From contig JAACJM010000050.1 in assembly GCA_013368315.1 (NCBI GenBank), positions 404,099 to 468,098 of the forward strand: a DNA stretch of 64,000 bases, written 5' to 3'. The stretch's first letter is position 1, and each line of letters begins with the position of its first letter. Shown piece by piece: positions 46,987 to 58,105 of the stretch. Below the pieces are notes generated by a model. That model ran no database searches and was not told where the DNA came from. It saw nothing but the letters and a program-made list of their open reading frames with translations. The position numbers and the translations under genes were made by a program. Origin of the DNA: Tetrapyrgos nigripes (Eukaryota > Basidiomycota > Agaricomycetes > Agaricales > Campanellaceae).

Positions 46987-48045
46987 ATTTCCACGAAAGA
47001 GAAGGGATCCTAATGTCTGACACTTCCTCACTTATGTATAATCCGGACGGGCTCAGCATAGGTTCCTGTGTAGGCGTTCTCGTGTTGCAAGATGCCTGTT
47101 GTCTCTGTCGAAGGTGATTGGGATGTAGAGGGAAGAGAAGAAATGGAGACTGGAAAGATTTTCGATTCTATTTCAACCGGACTGGCAGTACATATAGATA
47201 TTTCTACCTTTGAATAATCCTACGTCCTCCATTTCTACTTACAAAAATCTGTCATAGGCTGCTCGACAACAAAACTCTTTCGAGCTTCCTTTCGACTCTC
47301 AACATCTAGACGCCACCAACCCAGTCTTACTTGACCTCTTTGAGTTGCAGTCGCGATAAGGATTGTTATTTGGAGGTAGTTCGTCCGAGCGCTATCATCG
47401 CAGCCGAGCGGTTGGTCCCCAGGCTGTGTACCATGACCATCCCTTTTTAGTTAACGTTTGTGGATCTGTCACTGCGGTCGGTGATGGTTTTCTCGTGCGA
47501 CCGTCATCTGCGAAGTGACGGTCGACCACGACGATAGAGCTATCATACTCTGAAGCTGGTGACTTCACTCGCGTTGAAAGATCTTCAAACACGCCGCGCA
47601 GGAATGAATGTTAGGCAGGCGAAAGTTAGATAGAAAAGGTGAAATATCCTGATCAGTATAAGTCTGCCAGAAACCATATCAGAAACAAAAGGTTTGAGCC
47701 CAAAAGAAATCAATGGGCAAATGTACTCGAATACATTTTGTGTTCATTCGTGTCAAATTAGTCCGCATTCCCAAAGAATTGTAGTGACTGAAATTCGTTT
47801 GGATATATTAATATTCCGAGTATGGCATACGCAATGGTAATCTCGATAAATACAAGGACCAAAACTTTACTGGGATACGATGGGAATTTAATGGCTCAAA
47901 CTGCATTGGGAATCTTATTGTTTACAGATAAGTATCCTAGATGGTTGGAAACTAGTCGTTTCCAGGTATCAAATATCCAGCGACGGCCCAGCTGACGCTA
48001 GTACAAAGCCCAGCCTCAAATTGGCGCCAGTGCTGAAGCCGGTGA
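46987..48045. other. Intergenic, 1.06 kb, no gene seen
   Basis: The gap between the E2 gene and a convergent minus-strand gene is AT-rich in its right half (47640-47950). One 65-codon minus frame (47395-47592) lacks support. I looked for tRNA boxes and repeats shared with other parts of the window and found none. Confidence 0.4.
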
Positions 48046-48787
48046 CTAGGTCTTTCTCTTTGCTTTTGGCTTCTGCTTACACTCAATCATGAGAAGGTAT
48101 TTCATCGGCCAGTGATCCTCGTAATTGTCCAAAAAGACTTTCCACTCTTTCAGAATCTAACTCGCAGTCAGCTTGAGAGTAATGAAGAAACAGAAGATAT
48201 ACCTTCTGTCGGACAGGTTCGAGGTCTCTCTCTGACTGGGAATCGTAGGAAGCGGCTGGGAGATCCCGTGCAGCCTTAACAACACATGCCTGGATACGGT
48301 AAGTAAGAACAGACAGGCTAGACTCTGATGGTGTGCCTACCTCAAACTTTTGGGAGATTTCGAGTGGATGTGCAAAGCTCTTCAGCAGCTGGTGTCTGCC
48401 GAAAGATGCGGCTCTTGGAGGGCAGGCGTGTGTGATTTTTCGGACACCATCAGAGCTTGGATTGGAAATTGTGGGTGTGTTGGATGGTATAGCAGTGATT
48501 GGTGCAGGCTCTGCCTGGGCTGGGACTGGCATTGGAAACGGGTTTCCGAGGCCGGAGCTGGATGGAGGGCACTGCTCTGAGTTAGTGATGAGAAAATGAA
48601 CTCGGCTGCGGCGACGACGGTATGGATGATGACGGTCGGCTTGTGGGATCGTGTCGCAGGGGTCTTCTTCGGCAAGTGTGAGTCGCCTCGGTGAAGGGAA
48701 GACATCGGTGTCAGAAAGTAGAAGAATAGCTGCGGGAGGGCGTGGACGCGGGGAGGCACGAGAACGGACTCTGACAGTGGGAGGCAT
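48046..48787 (-). CDS. Unrecognised Pro/Ser-rich protein with conserved C-terminal block
   Basis: The start MPPTVRVRSRASPRPRPP is at 48787. The open frame continues upstream but without an ATG. Exon 1 ends at 48341, and short introns (GTAGGC...CCAG and GTATAT...TTAG) join ISQKFE to ACVVKAARDL and RQK to ILKEWKVFLDNYEDHWP. It ends KPKAKRKT at 48046. The N-terminal two thirds are disordered, rich in Pro, Ser and Arg. The last exon block, FLDNYEDHWPMKYLLM, resembles a C-terminal block I associate from memory with many agaric proteins. The function of that family is not known. Confidence 0.65.
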
Positions 48788-49055
48788 TGAAGTTGAGTCG
48801 ATGTGAGTCCTGAGGTATATAGCGGGGACTCTATTGTTTTGTGAGTCCAAAGCGACGTCCAAGCTACTATTGTCATTTCTCGTCCTGGATGCTATTCAGT
48901 TACCAAATAAGGAAATCCGAAGACAAAAAGCAAGAACCGAAAAGCGATGATGCCAGCGAAAGCTGACGCTTCGACCTTATTGTGAGTTAAAGATAATAAG
49001 GTCTGAGGCCTGAAGTATAAATGTCTCTCAAATCAGTGTATAGGGACAAATCACT

Positions 49056-50621
49056 ATGATGCTGACTTACCAACTCGATCACACTCTCAAAGGACATACT
49101 GGAACCATCCAGTGTATGGCAGTCACAGAGGACGGGAGATACCTTGCTAGCGGTGGTAAGTGCTCCAAATCTCAATAGTTAGCAGAAATCTTGACATGGA
49201 CCTATACACAGCTAACGACGGCACAGTCATATGGGACCTGCAGACGATGTCCATCGTTAAGCAGATTTCGAGTAACGAAGTCCGCGATGCCACGACGGCC
49301 GTTCTGTGGATCAAGAGGCAAGACACGTTAGAGGAAGGACTGATATATGGGACCGGGAGCGGGTACCTAGTCTTCTGGATTCGTAATAATCAGGCAAGGA
49401 GCTTCTCTTTGTAAGGACGAGTCTACTCACCGAAGAACTATAGAGCTATGAAGAGGTTGCGTGCATCGAAATGGCTCAGCCGAGCGAAGTAACCTCGTTG
49501 GCTTACGACTCCTCAACCACCAGACTAGTAGCAACGAATAGGGAAGGTGTCGTTGCGCTGTTTGTTGTTGATCCTACGACAATGAAGGTCTCCGAAGACA
49601 AGTGGGCAATACAGGTCAATAACAGTATTCCGAAGTCTGTGTTGTTTGATAACCGGAGAGATGTGGTTGTCTTTGGGATGCATGATGCTATGTGAGTGTA
49701 TTTTGAGGACGCCGGACTCCAAACTGATCGACTTCAGCTACAAGTTGGACGGTGCAAATGGCTTGAGCAGCGACCAGTCGCTGGTGCACGGGACGCGAAT
49801 GTGAGTTATGTGTCAGTCATTCAAGATTATTTCTTTACTTACTTGCCGGGACAGAGGATACGGAACTTGCGATTCCACCAAGACAGTCTATTGCATCGAC
49901 GATATAACAAGCGGGTGCACCCTATATCGCATGACTGATGGATCCAAAATTCAGGACTTCAAAGTACCAAGGGAGAGGAAGGCCGGACGACCTAAGCAGG
50001 TCGCCTTTGGAGAGTCCTGCAAGGTGATCGTCAGCGGCAGTGACCACGGCAACGTCTACGTATTCGATAGACGGAGCGGAGAACTTCTCCAGACCCTGTC
50101 CACAGGGACGAAATCGAGGATACATGGACTTACGGTACGAGACATCATTCAGAATTCACCTGCAGCTTGGTTTTGACGGTCCTTGCCAGACATTTACTTT
50201 GAATGGAACAGAATACATTGCCGCTGGAGAGCTGGGAACCTCGGAGCTCGAGACCACCATCTTCATCTGCAAGAAAACCAGGGTAGGCAGGTTCGATTCC
50301 GGACGTATCCACGCAGCGCTTCGCGGTCTCGGCTGGATGGTGCAAGCTCTGATTCTGATAGCTGCTAGCATAGCAATTTATCAGAATTACGGTGGCTCCG
50401 TCACAGCCACAGGGTGGGGTCGAAGTTTGCGGGCAGAGGGTGGTCCTGGGGAAGCACAGACTGCGTTAGTGCGCGCCGTCTTAGAGACGACCGGATCACT
50501 ATCAGCTGTGATGCCCACCTTGACCACTTCCTTGGCTACACACATGAAGGCACCTGAGACAAGGTTGTCGGGTGTAGCTATGCAGAGGGAGACATCACCA
50601 GCCAGTGCTTCAGCCTTTTGA
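49056..50621 (+). CDS. WD40-repeat protein with C-terminal membrane anchor
   Basis: Starts MMLTYQLDHTLKGHTGTIQC. The first WD40 unit reads YLASGANDGTVIWDL across intron 1, and further blades include SGSDHGNVYVFDRRSGELLQ. Six or more exons join in frame. After the propeller a hydrophobic segment, WMVQALILIAASIAIY (about residue 410), is followed by a Gly/Ala/Ser/Thr-rich tail ending SASAF. A propeller followed by one membrane helix suggests a protein anchored by its C-terminal part to a membrane, with the propeller in the cytosol. Such WD40 plus single-helix proteins are common in agarics, but their role is not known to me. Confidence 0.75.
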
Positions 50622-50991
50622 TGTAGTAGTAGTTCAATTTTATTGAATCGATGCAGATACGTATACATGAGTGCTAAGCTGAGAATTGCCAAAGAGGATG
50701 ATTCGGTTCTCGAAGTCAGAGAGAAAGACACTGAGTCCTTCATGTTGCTGTTACAACGCCGAGTCATGGGTGCTTTTAGACAAGGGACCTGGTCAGCTGA
50801 GACATGATGAGAGGGCTCGAATTGCTTACAGAGATCTGAGCGACAACTTGGAGGTGGTTTTGGGCAGAGTGATTAGGAGAAGTAATACCTAGAGTAAATG
50901 AGTTGGCGAAAGGTAGCACCAGCAGCGCTGACCTTAGCATTCCTTCCTTTCATACTTAAGCTGGTAGACCAAGGTTTGGGTCCGATTTATT
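50622..50991. other. Spacer between the WD40 gene and the LTR-like repeat
   Basis: No gene is supported here. A 68-codon + frame (50686-50892) has no start context or similarity. Confidence 0.35.
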
Positions 50992-51440
50992 TGTGAATGG
51001 CTTTGGAAAAACGAACCTGCGACGCAGTCATCGAGTTTGACGCGTCGCAGGCAGAGAGAAGCAGGGTGTTAGTAGTGTAAAAGATGGATTCCGGAAACAA
51101 GATGATGATGATACTCACGAGGAAGGGGTGTACTGGTGAGAAGACTTGAGAACGGCTGAAGAGAACGGCTGCCTCGTTATGCACAAGCACTCAAAAGTGA
51201 CTTGGGCAAAATTCACAGTTGACTCAAAAGTACAACTGCGTTGACCGAAGTAATTCAGGTCAAAGGGAGTAGGGCGGCCAGAGGAAAACTTGGAGAGCTG
51301 TCGAGGGAGCCTGTTGGCTGTCGAGGGAGCTGTGCGGGGCGGGGCGTAGCTGTCGAAGAAAAGAAGCCGTGGGGCTGGGGAAAGCTGGGCTGCTTTGTCA
51401 GCGGCTGTACAGCTCTCAAGCCACGGGTCGGGTTGGGGTT
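50992..51440 (-). repeat. LTR-like dispersed repeat, copy 1
   Basis: About 450 bases match 63237-63685 in opposite orientation with only scattered substitutions. Read on the minus strand, the repeat ends ...GCCATTCACA, a TG/CA-type edge that is identical in both copies, while the neighbouring bases differ. Inside is a perfect stem: CCTGCGACGC at 51016-51025 pairs with GCGTCGCAGG at 51042-51051. The GC-rich half carries CTGTCGAGGGAGC boxes. No retrotransposon protein is found nearby, so it is a solo copy or fragment. Confidence 0.75.
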
Positions 51441-51545
51441 CCTGCCTCTGTACGCTTCCTCGACAGCTCCCAACAAGCTTCCTCGACAGCGCCCGCCCCA
51501 GACGGCTCCCTCGACAGCCTCAAGCAGGCTTCCTCGACAGCTTTT
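51290..51545. repeat. Array of CTGTCGAGG boxes in head-to-head orientation
   Basis: GCTGTCGAGG or close variants occur three times on the + strand at about 51298-51356. The reverse complement CCTCGACAGC occurs four times at about 51458-51541. The two groups could fold back on each other around the segment that includes the repeat edge. The 63 kb copy keeps only the first group. Confidence 0.65.
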
Positions 51546-51581
51546 GGACCCCTACCTTCAAGGTCTCTAAGGAAATCAGGC

Positions 51582-52019
51582 TTTGAATAACTTCAAGCCT
51601 ACGAGATTGGCGTTTGCGCCGCTCGTAACTGTCCGTCGCCAGCTGAGTCTGCTCACTGGCTATTCTTTCCTTCCCGACTGCTTGGGTGCAATAAAGGTTT
51701 GTTTTTCTTATAAGGTACGTATCCTCTCCCTCTTTCTGCATGGTTAATACGCTGAGAGATTGTCCCAACCTCCAGTGCTCTCGTCCGAAACGACGTTAAA
51801 CTATTGCATTGTGCTATGATACACTACAAGTCCTATTGCACTGGCTCTGAATATCCTCGAGCCCACGAGACTGGCGTTTGCGCCGCTCATACCTGTTTGC
51901 CAGTCGAGTTTGCTCCACTGGCTACGTCTACCGTCCAGGCAGCTCGGGTCTGCTCTTCCCGTCATTCCATCTACCACTAAACCATATGCCATGGTGTGTC
52001 CGAAAAGACGTTAAACTAT
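51582..52019 (+). repeat. Two diverged direct repeats, about 260 bp apart
   Basis: The first copy starts with GAATAACTTCAAGCCTACGAG and TTGGCGTTTGCGCCGCTC (about 51585). The second starts with GAATATCCTCGAGCCCACGAG and CTGGCGTTTGCGCCGCTC (about 51848). Both end in TCCGAAA-GACGTTAAACTAT. Together with the box array this suggests nested mobile-element debris. No protein of known type is encoded. Confidence 0.6.
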
Positions 52020-52439
52020 GCATATGGATATTGCTGAGGCGACTCTTAATCGGCTTCAATTGGGAAAGGTGACGCACTTCGGTGTGGCGGGTTACCCCTC
52101 AAAGGTTTCCCTGGTGCGATGCGCCGGCCTATTGTTTTGCCCCGTTTCGTATGTGTTGGCAATTCTTCCCATTTTGTCGAGGCCGAGGAGCCCAGTAACA
52201 TCGGTGCAGACTATACGCCATGGCAGGTGGTATCCTCTTCCTCACACCAGCATGACTTACTCCCTAACATATATCCGGTGAGTACGCCTTGTTATTTTAG
52301 AGTTTTTTTTTTTTTTTGCTCATGCTGTTGTTATACTACAGTACTAACTACACAATCCACTTGTGCCTGGACAACCTCGCATATATTCCAGGTGTCTATT
52401 CCCGCTCTCCTGCCACCTTAGGTCAGTAACCAAATCCCA
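52020..52439. other. Unassigned stretch between repeat debris and a broken gene
   Basis: A + frame through 52119-52280 (PIVLPRFVCVGNSSHFVEAE) is followed by a GTGAGT donor. It could be a leftover exon, but no start or continuation is convincing. A run of 15 or more T residues lies near 52300. Confidence 0.3.
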
Positions 52440-52900
52440 GGTTTCCATGGTGCTGTTGAGGAGTAATCGGTCCCTCCCTGAGAGCTCGTGGAGGATTGGG
52501 TTGCAGCCACAGTCCCGGTCGTTCTAAAAGCCGGTCAGAAGATAGCATCATGAGAATTTCAGGGAAGCACACATCGTCACCATAGAGTTTACCACTGCGA
52601 TGTTCAAACACCGCAGTGTGTACCAGGTCGCAGTATACTGGACAGTTGGAGGTTTCAGCGATTGGGTAATGGATCTTTCTGGCGATGGCGAAGGCTGCCT
52701 CGTTGTCGGGGTTAGTGGTCGTCAGCCAGGGCAAGTCGATGTCTGAGTGCATCTGGGAAAGGCATGTGGTCGCGATCAAGAACGAAGGCTATCAAACCGT
52801 ATTCGAGAGGAGAGGTTGAGCGGGTGTTTAGGACAGGCATTGGGAACAAGTAGTGGTAGTTGAGAGGGGCAACCGAATGGTCGTTTTGATGATTCTCAAG
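52440..52900 (-). pseudogene. Broken gene fragment, unrecognised
   Basis: One minus-strand frame gives SPLEYGLIAFVLDRDHMPF and ALRHRLALADDH, then a stop. A second frame, shifted by one base at about 52708, continues NPDNEAAFAIARKIHYPIAE, TAVFEHRSGKLYGDDVCFPE and DRLLERPGLWLQP. The pieces read naturally as one protein interrupted by a frameshift. I associate the pattern with a protein style seen in agarics but cannot name it. It lies beside mobile-element debris. Confidence 0.4.
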
Positions 52901-52954
52901 CAGAAAAAAAAACATTGATTCACGATGTGGAGGAATACAACAACTTGTACACAA

Positions 52955-55580
52955 CTACGCAGTATATACAACATCTTTCCATTCAAAGAAACCATCGTCA
53001 ATACACAAATGTTCAAGCTCTACCGGGGCGAGTCCTTTGAGGTATGCAGGATCATACAAGACGCGAGGAAGCTTTTTGGGAGGGCGGATTTTGCCTTTTA
53101 GATCAACATCTCCACGGAAGCGAGGTGCAGGCTTGGGACCAGGACCTGATTTACCCTTCCCGATGCCTAGTTCCCAGTCGTCAATTGTCCAGAGGGCATT
53201 AGTGAGCGACTCTGCACGCCAACGAGCCGGAATTTTCTTGTAAGCGGAAATCTTAACGCCGTCGATCTCGATCACATCTTCCTCCTCGTCAGATTGACCT
53301 TCCGCTTCTAACTTCCGTAAGGCACCCAACCACTGAGTCCAGATATCAGCATCACCAACTTTGAATGAGAGCTGCTCGGCAATGATTTGTAAAATCTTGG
53401 CTACACGCTTGTCGAATTTCTAGCAAGTAGCGTGAGCATGATGCATCAATAGAAAGTGTAGGAACAACTCACTCTCGTCTTCAACGAATGCAGAGCTTTC
53501 GCTTTGTGCTCCTCCTTTGACTTTGCAAGTGCTCTTGCGCTGGCTTCGCCTGCTGTCTCCAAACGCCCTGCTTTCTCCAGGTACTTGGGCCGGAGCCGAT
53601 TATACTCCTGACCACACGCTTTCAGACGTTCGACGAGCAGATACTCCAGGAAAAGATCTGGAAGCTCAGGTAGATCAGAGTGTTCTGTCTGGATCCTAGT
53701 TCTCGCGGTATCTCGTAGCATTTCGATAATCCTTTTGTTCCAAGGAGAGGTGGAAAAGCCATTGCCGAAATAGAGAAGGGAGTTTTCGTCGGGAGCTTGT
53801 CCACCCTCGAGATATGCTTGAACTACATCCTCACCGGCAGGTGTGTACACAATATACTCCCTGTCTGTCTGTAGCCCGTGCCTGTCTCTCCAAACCTCGC
53901 GAATAAGAGCCTGGATGCCAATAGTCAGCGGCAGTCTTGCAGAAGATATGGAACTTACATGACACTTCTTGTTCATTTCTTTCGTCAACAACTTCTTCAT
54001 ATCCTTATGTGCGACCTCCATCTGCCCACTCCATGATTTTTTGGATGTGGATGAAGCGTGAGATGAGCCAGTATTTGAAGTAGTGTTCCCTGAGCTCATT
54101 GGAGCAGTGCCTGAACTTCCGAAGCTCCCGAAGCGGTAGTCGAGGTACCGGTGTCAGCAGGAGTGGCCGAGGGTGAAGAGAAATGAGCGGCGGGAGGATC
54201 TGCTGACGTAGGACAGCCAGAGAGTGAAGCAGAAGGAGTAGCGGAAGGGACTATTGGTGCAGTACCGCCAGAAGGTGAAACGGAAGGAGCAGCTGATGAA
54301 GTAGTCGGTGAAGGATTGCCATAAGTGGAGGCTTCGCTGGTTTCCGCGAAGCGTAGAGGTAGTCTCTTGGGTGGACTGGGATTTGGATCGGTCGTTAAAG
54401 AATTCCTTGGGTTTATGCTCCGATGGATGCGAGGATTGGAGGCGGCATGCTCTGAAGCCTACAAGCCAATGGGTTGAGGGTGTATTCCGAAGCCACGAGC
54501 TTTTGGATCTTACCGAGACTCTGTGAGCCATAGTTGCGATGTGGTTGTTGTTCTCATTCTGTGAGTCATGCGTAAGTTTCGCCAGAGTACGGAAGAGGCC
54601 TAACTCACTATTTCTTTGATTTTGTCCATCATTTCAGCCTGATGCTGAGCGACAGCTGCTGCCATGGCTTCGTCCTTGGCCTTGAGCTCTTCGTTGAGGC
54701 GAAAGGTCTCAGCAGTCTAGATATACTGCTCAGCCCAACAGGGTGAAGGAAATGTAGAGATAGACTTACGAATTTGGCTTCCTTGTCCTGGAGCTCGATA
54801 CTGAGCTGACTCTATGCATGCTGATTAGCTCAATGTCATCAAAGAACTAGAGTAAAGACTTACAAGTTTATCGTCCCTCTCCTTCAGGTCGGACCTGAGA
54901 CCAGAGATCTCAGCAACCTGATACACTTCAACGTAAGAACAGGAAGAACTAGAATATCAACGACTTACAAGCTTCACTTCGACATCCTTGTACTGCTTCT
55001 CCGCCGCTACCATGTCCTCGGTCTGGCCCGCCAGTGTCGATTGCAGCTCCCGGACGAGTGTTTCCTAGAGGAACGGTGAGCCAATCATGTTCCTGGGTCA
55101 AAGAGGATACATACACTGTCTTCCAGACGCTGAGACATACTTAGATATGGGGAAAGATCAATGTCCATAGGTTCAGAGCCAGGTTCGGGACCGCGTTCGG
55201 GAACGAGGGCAAGGAGCGCCTGATGATCCTCATTGAGCTCGTCGTAGGAGGCCTGCAGCGCTCGTAGCTGCGTCTCGGAGCTATCCTTGGCTTGCTTGAG
55301 TTCCTCGATAAGTAGGTTCTTATTTCTGATCAACGTCCTCGAGTGTTGTCTGTGCTCATCGTACAAGTCCTTCCAGGAAGTCGCCTTCGAACGTGCCTGT
55401 ATGCGTAGAGTTTAGCAGGACGAAAGGAGATTTCATGATGGCCTTCTCACCTCGGTCAAGGCATCGCGAGAAGGGTTCGAAACTGCTTGTCTTTTCGATG
55501 GTGAGGGTTGTTCCTAGACATGAATTAGTACGTGTTTAAGGGTGTTGTAAATACAGACTTACCGGTTGAGGCATACTCAT
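52955..55580 (-). CDS. Long coiled-coil protein with conserved C-terminal domain, unrecognised
   Basis: Starts MSMPQPEQPSPSKRQAVSNP at 55580. Many small exons encode a coiled coil: IRNKNLLIEELKQAKDSSET, LVRELQSTLAGQTEDMVAAE and LRSDLKERDDKLSQLSIELQ. A Ser/Thr/Pro-rich region follows (PSATPSASLSGCPTSADPPA). A 42-base intron near 54100-54150 keeps the frame into MSSGNTTSNTGSSHASS. The C-terminal domain contains KKLLTKEMNKKCHALIREVW, EYIVYTPAGEDVVQAYLEGG, GKIRPPKKLPRVLYDP and ends EWKDVVYTA. There is no signal peptide or membrane segment. I do not know its function. The splice-based joining of the two halves is an inference; they could be two genes. Confidence 0.6.
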
Positions 55581-56221
55581 GGAGAGCGATAGGATTTGAG
55601 GAACTTTGATGTGATTTGGAATGCCTTCCGGTTGAACTGGTTATAAGACGTCTACAAATGACAAAAAGCTGTCAGAGTAACAAAAAAAGCTCCATGTTGG
55701 GATTATCCAGAACAAAAAACTTTCATAGTCGTAATTCCACGCCAGTTCAGCAAAAAGAGGGATATCGTCCATAAATAATTGGACCAATTGTGAAGGCAGA
55801 ACAGCTTTGCAAAGTCCCAAGAACGATTTCACAAATGAACAATTGAAACAATTGGGAGGACGGGAGCACCGAGAAGAAGAAAAACAAGCGCGGGGCCAGC
55901 CATCCGGATGATCATGAGGTTATCAAGCCAACTTCTTCTTCCGGACAACTTCCGAACTTCCTCCCTTAACTTGCCCATGACTCGGAGTCATGGATGTCTA
56001 TTCTCGTGGACTTGGTGTCCACGAAATACAATAATGGGCAGCTTGGTGCTGCTCCTTCCCTGTTGTCGATCTAATTGACAATAAAGCCATCACTGATTCG
56101 CAATTTGCGTTTCTCGGACTTGCTAGCGTCATCCCCATTCCAACTTGCTTACTTCTCTGCTTTTCCTCCCTTTTTGTTGTCTCCAGCGATAAAAACATCG
56201 ACATGCTGTTTCCCTACGTCA
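55581..56221. other. Divergent intergenic region
   Basis: This 640-base stretch lies between two head-to-head unrecognised genes. It contains CT-rich segments at 56125-56180 before the + gene. A partly palindromic stretch (AATTGGACCAATTG and AACAATTGAAACAATTG) lies at about 55779-55855. No gene is supported. Confidence 0.4.
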
Positions 56222-57247
56222 ATGCCTCCTTCCCGCTCAACTCCATCCCAACGCCTTCCATTCTACAAGGTCACACTACAGGATCGTCAGCGTCCCCAGA
56301 CCAGGCAATACCTGAAAACGATCATCTCCCAAGACCCTTCTGAGGCTACTCTCCAACGACTCAGACAAGAACTCAATGAAAAGAATCGTGCAGGCACGAT
56401 TTCGACTTTCGACCGCCTCACGAGCGGCTGGGAGCCATGGTCTCGGTAGGTCATCTTTATCTCTACATGCTCATATCAAACTGACCATCTCTACAGTCCA
56501 TACGTCCAACACGCTGATGGCACCATGTCCAACCTGGATGCATTTCAGTTCGCCAGCACTACTCCTCTAGCGCCAGTATACTGTCCCCACATCGCGAACC
56601 CTCGTCGATGCCCGGAAGAATGCACAATGGTTCTTCACCTCGACATTGACTCCGACTACGACTACTTCCAGGTCAACAATGACCTCCACAAATGTGACTT
56701 GAAAGGTATTCATTTCTTTCTTTTTTCTCGGCATGGACTGATCTCCTCTCCTAGTGCACATTCCTCGTCTGCTACCACCAGTCCAGGACCCATCCGTCAA
56801 TGATGAACCCTCGCCGCCGAGACCCAGACCCAGAACTTCTGCGCGCAGGTTCCGTGGTTTCTTTACCGAAGAGGAAAATCTATCCCGAGCTGATTACGGT
56901 TAGTTCGTCAAGGTTGTCTGTGATCGTCCGGATACTAACAGCTCTTGGCTCTTGTAGACGAGGACTATGTTGAATTCCTCATGGACAACTATGCCAAAGG
57001 AGCATATAAATACAGTACGTATATTCTCCGTATGCTTGCACGCATGGGCTGAATTCCTTCAGAACTGTTGATACATCCTACACACGGGAGCTCTGTACCA
57101 TGGCGTCTTCGCCAGTGGGACTCTATCAGCGGGCGTAACCGGACACGCGCTCATCTTCAACTCTACGACTCTCCCGTCGGTTTTGCGATCCGTAATTTAC
57201 ATTCAACGCAAGGCATTTCAGCACGGGTACATCACAAAAAATACTAA
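56222..57247 (+). CDS. Unrecognised small protein
   Basis: Starts MPPSRSTPSQRLPFYKVTLQ; the frame is open further upstream, so an earlier ATG at 56075 is possible. Exons join SGWEPWSR to PYVQHADGTMSNLDAFQFAS, then CPHIANPRRCPEEC, DIDSDYDYFQVNNDLHKC and VHIPRLLPPVQDPS. FFTEEENLSRADYDEDYVEF, KGAYKY and a basic last exon ending SARVHHKKY follow, with the stop at 57245-57247. The cysteines at CPHIANPRRCPEEC and HKC could bind metal, but no known finger fits. I do not recognise the family. Confidence 0.55.
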
Positions 57248-57810
57248 CATCTTCTGAGCATTGATAACCAGCGAAAGTAGACACAAGCCCAAAATATAAT
57301 ATTCTGTCTTAACATGGCATCCAAAATCTCATACTCTTCTGTGAGCCTCGATTGTATAATGGATTCCAGCAAAATGTTAGTGTGTACATGGCTATCTATG
57401 CCTAGATTTCATTCCTCAAGCTATAAGAACAAGTAGAACTGCAGTCAGTGCAAGGCTGGGAACGTATCCTCAATCCATAAGGTTCATAAGATTCTCGGTG
57501 ACTCAGAACACTACTACGCAGTCTGGATACTTTTACGGCAGTCCATCACACAGACTATTGCAGAGATAAGATTTATTATTAGGCTACATAGCTATATACA
57601 AGCGAGTACTGACTAGAGCACTAGAGACAGATATTGTACGTATTAGAGCTCAGTTTTCGTGAAAGTGAGATCAAAAGGAAATACCTTGAAGCTGATGCAT
57701 ACTTGTACAAGTACGGGGTAGAGAGGACAGTCATTTGAAGGCGAGTACCAAGGCTAGTTTGGAACAGGACCGGCAAAGAGGCAAAGAGGTGGATGGCTTG
57801 GAGAAGAGAT
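57248..57810. other. Intergenic, no gene seen
   Basis: AT-rich sequence lies between the small gene and the minisatellite. No coding frame, RNA or repeat is supported. Confidence 0.35.
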
Positions 57811-58105
57811 GCGAGTGGGCTTGAACATTGTACGCCGTTGAAGGAAGATGGATGTAGGCACTCGCCGGTTGAGCTGTCGATAGTGTGCTTGAGGGGACGA
57901 GAAGTGCGAGTGGACTTGGACATTGTACGCCGTTGAAGGAAGGTGAATGTAGGCACTTGCCGGTTGAGCTGTTGATAGCGTGCTTGAGGGGACGAGAAGT
58001 GCGAATGGGCTTGTAACATTGTATGCCGTTGAAAAGGAAGGTGAATGTAGGGCCTCGCCGGTTGAGCTGTTGATAGCGTGCTTGAGGGGACGAGAAGGTG
58101 CGTCA
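57811..58105 (+). repeat. Minisatellite, three units of about 95 bp
   Basis: Units begin at 57811, 57906 and 58001, each with GCGAGTGGGC or a close variant. Each contains ACATTGTACGCCGTTGAAGG, CCGGTTGAGCTGT and GTGCTTGAGGGGACGAGAAG. The units differ by substitutions and by one- or two-base gaps in unit 3. Minus-strand frames through the array (57621-58197) reflect the repeat and are not treated as a gene. Confidence 0.8.

Noticed and set aside
50285..50305. GGTTCGATTCC match to a tRNA B box
   Set aside because: It lies inside the coding sequence of the WD40 gene, and no A box or cloverleaf can be drawn around it.
51241..51570. ORF MTEVIQVKGSRAARGKLG as a conserved gene because it recurs at 63182-63436
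   Set aside because: The conservation is at DNA level across the whole LTR-like repeat, on both strands, and the frame ends differently in the two copies.
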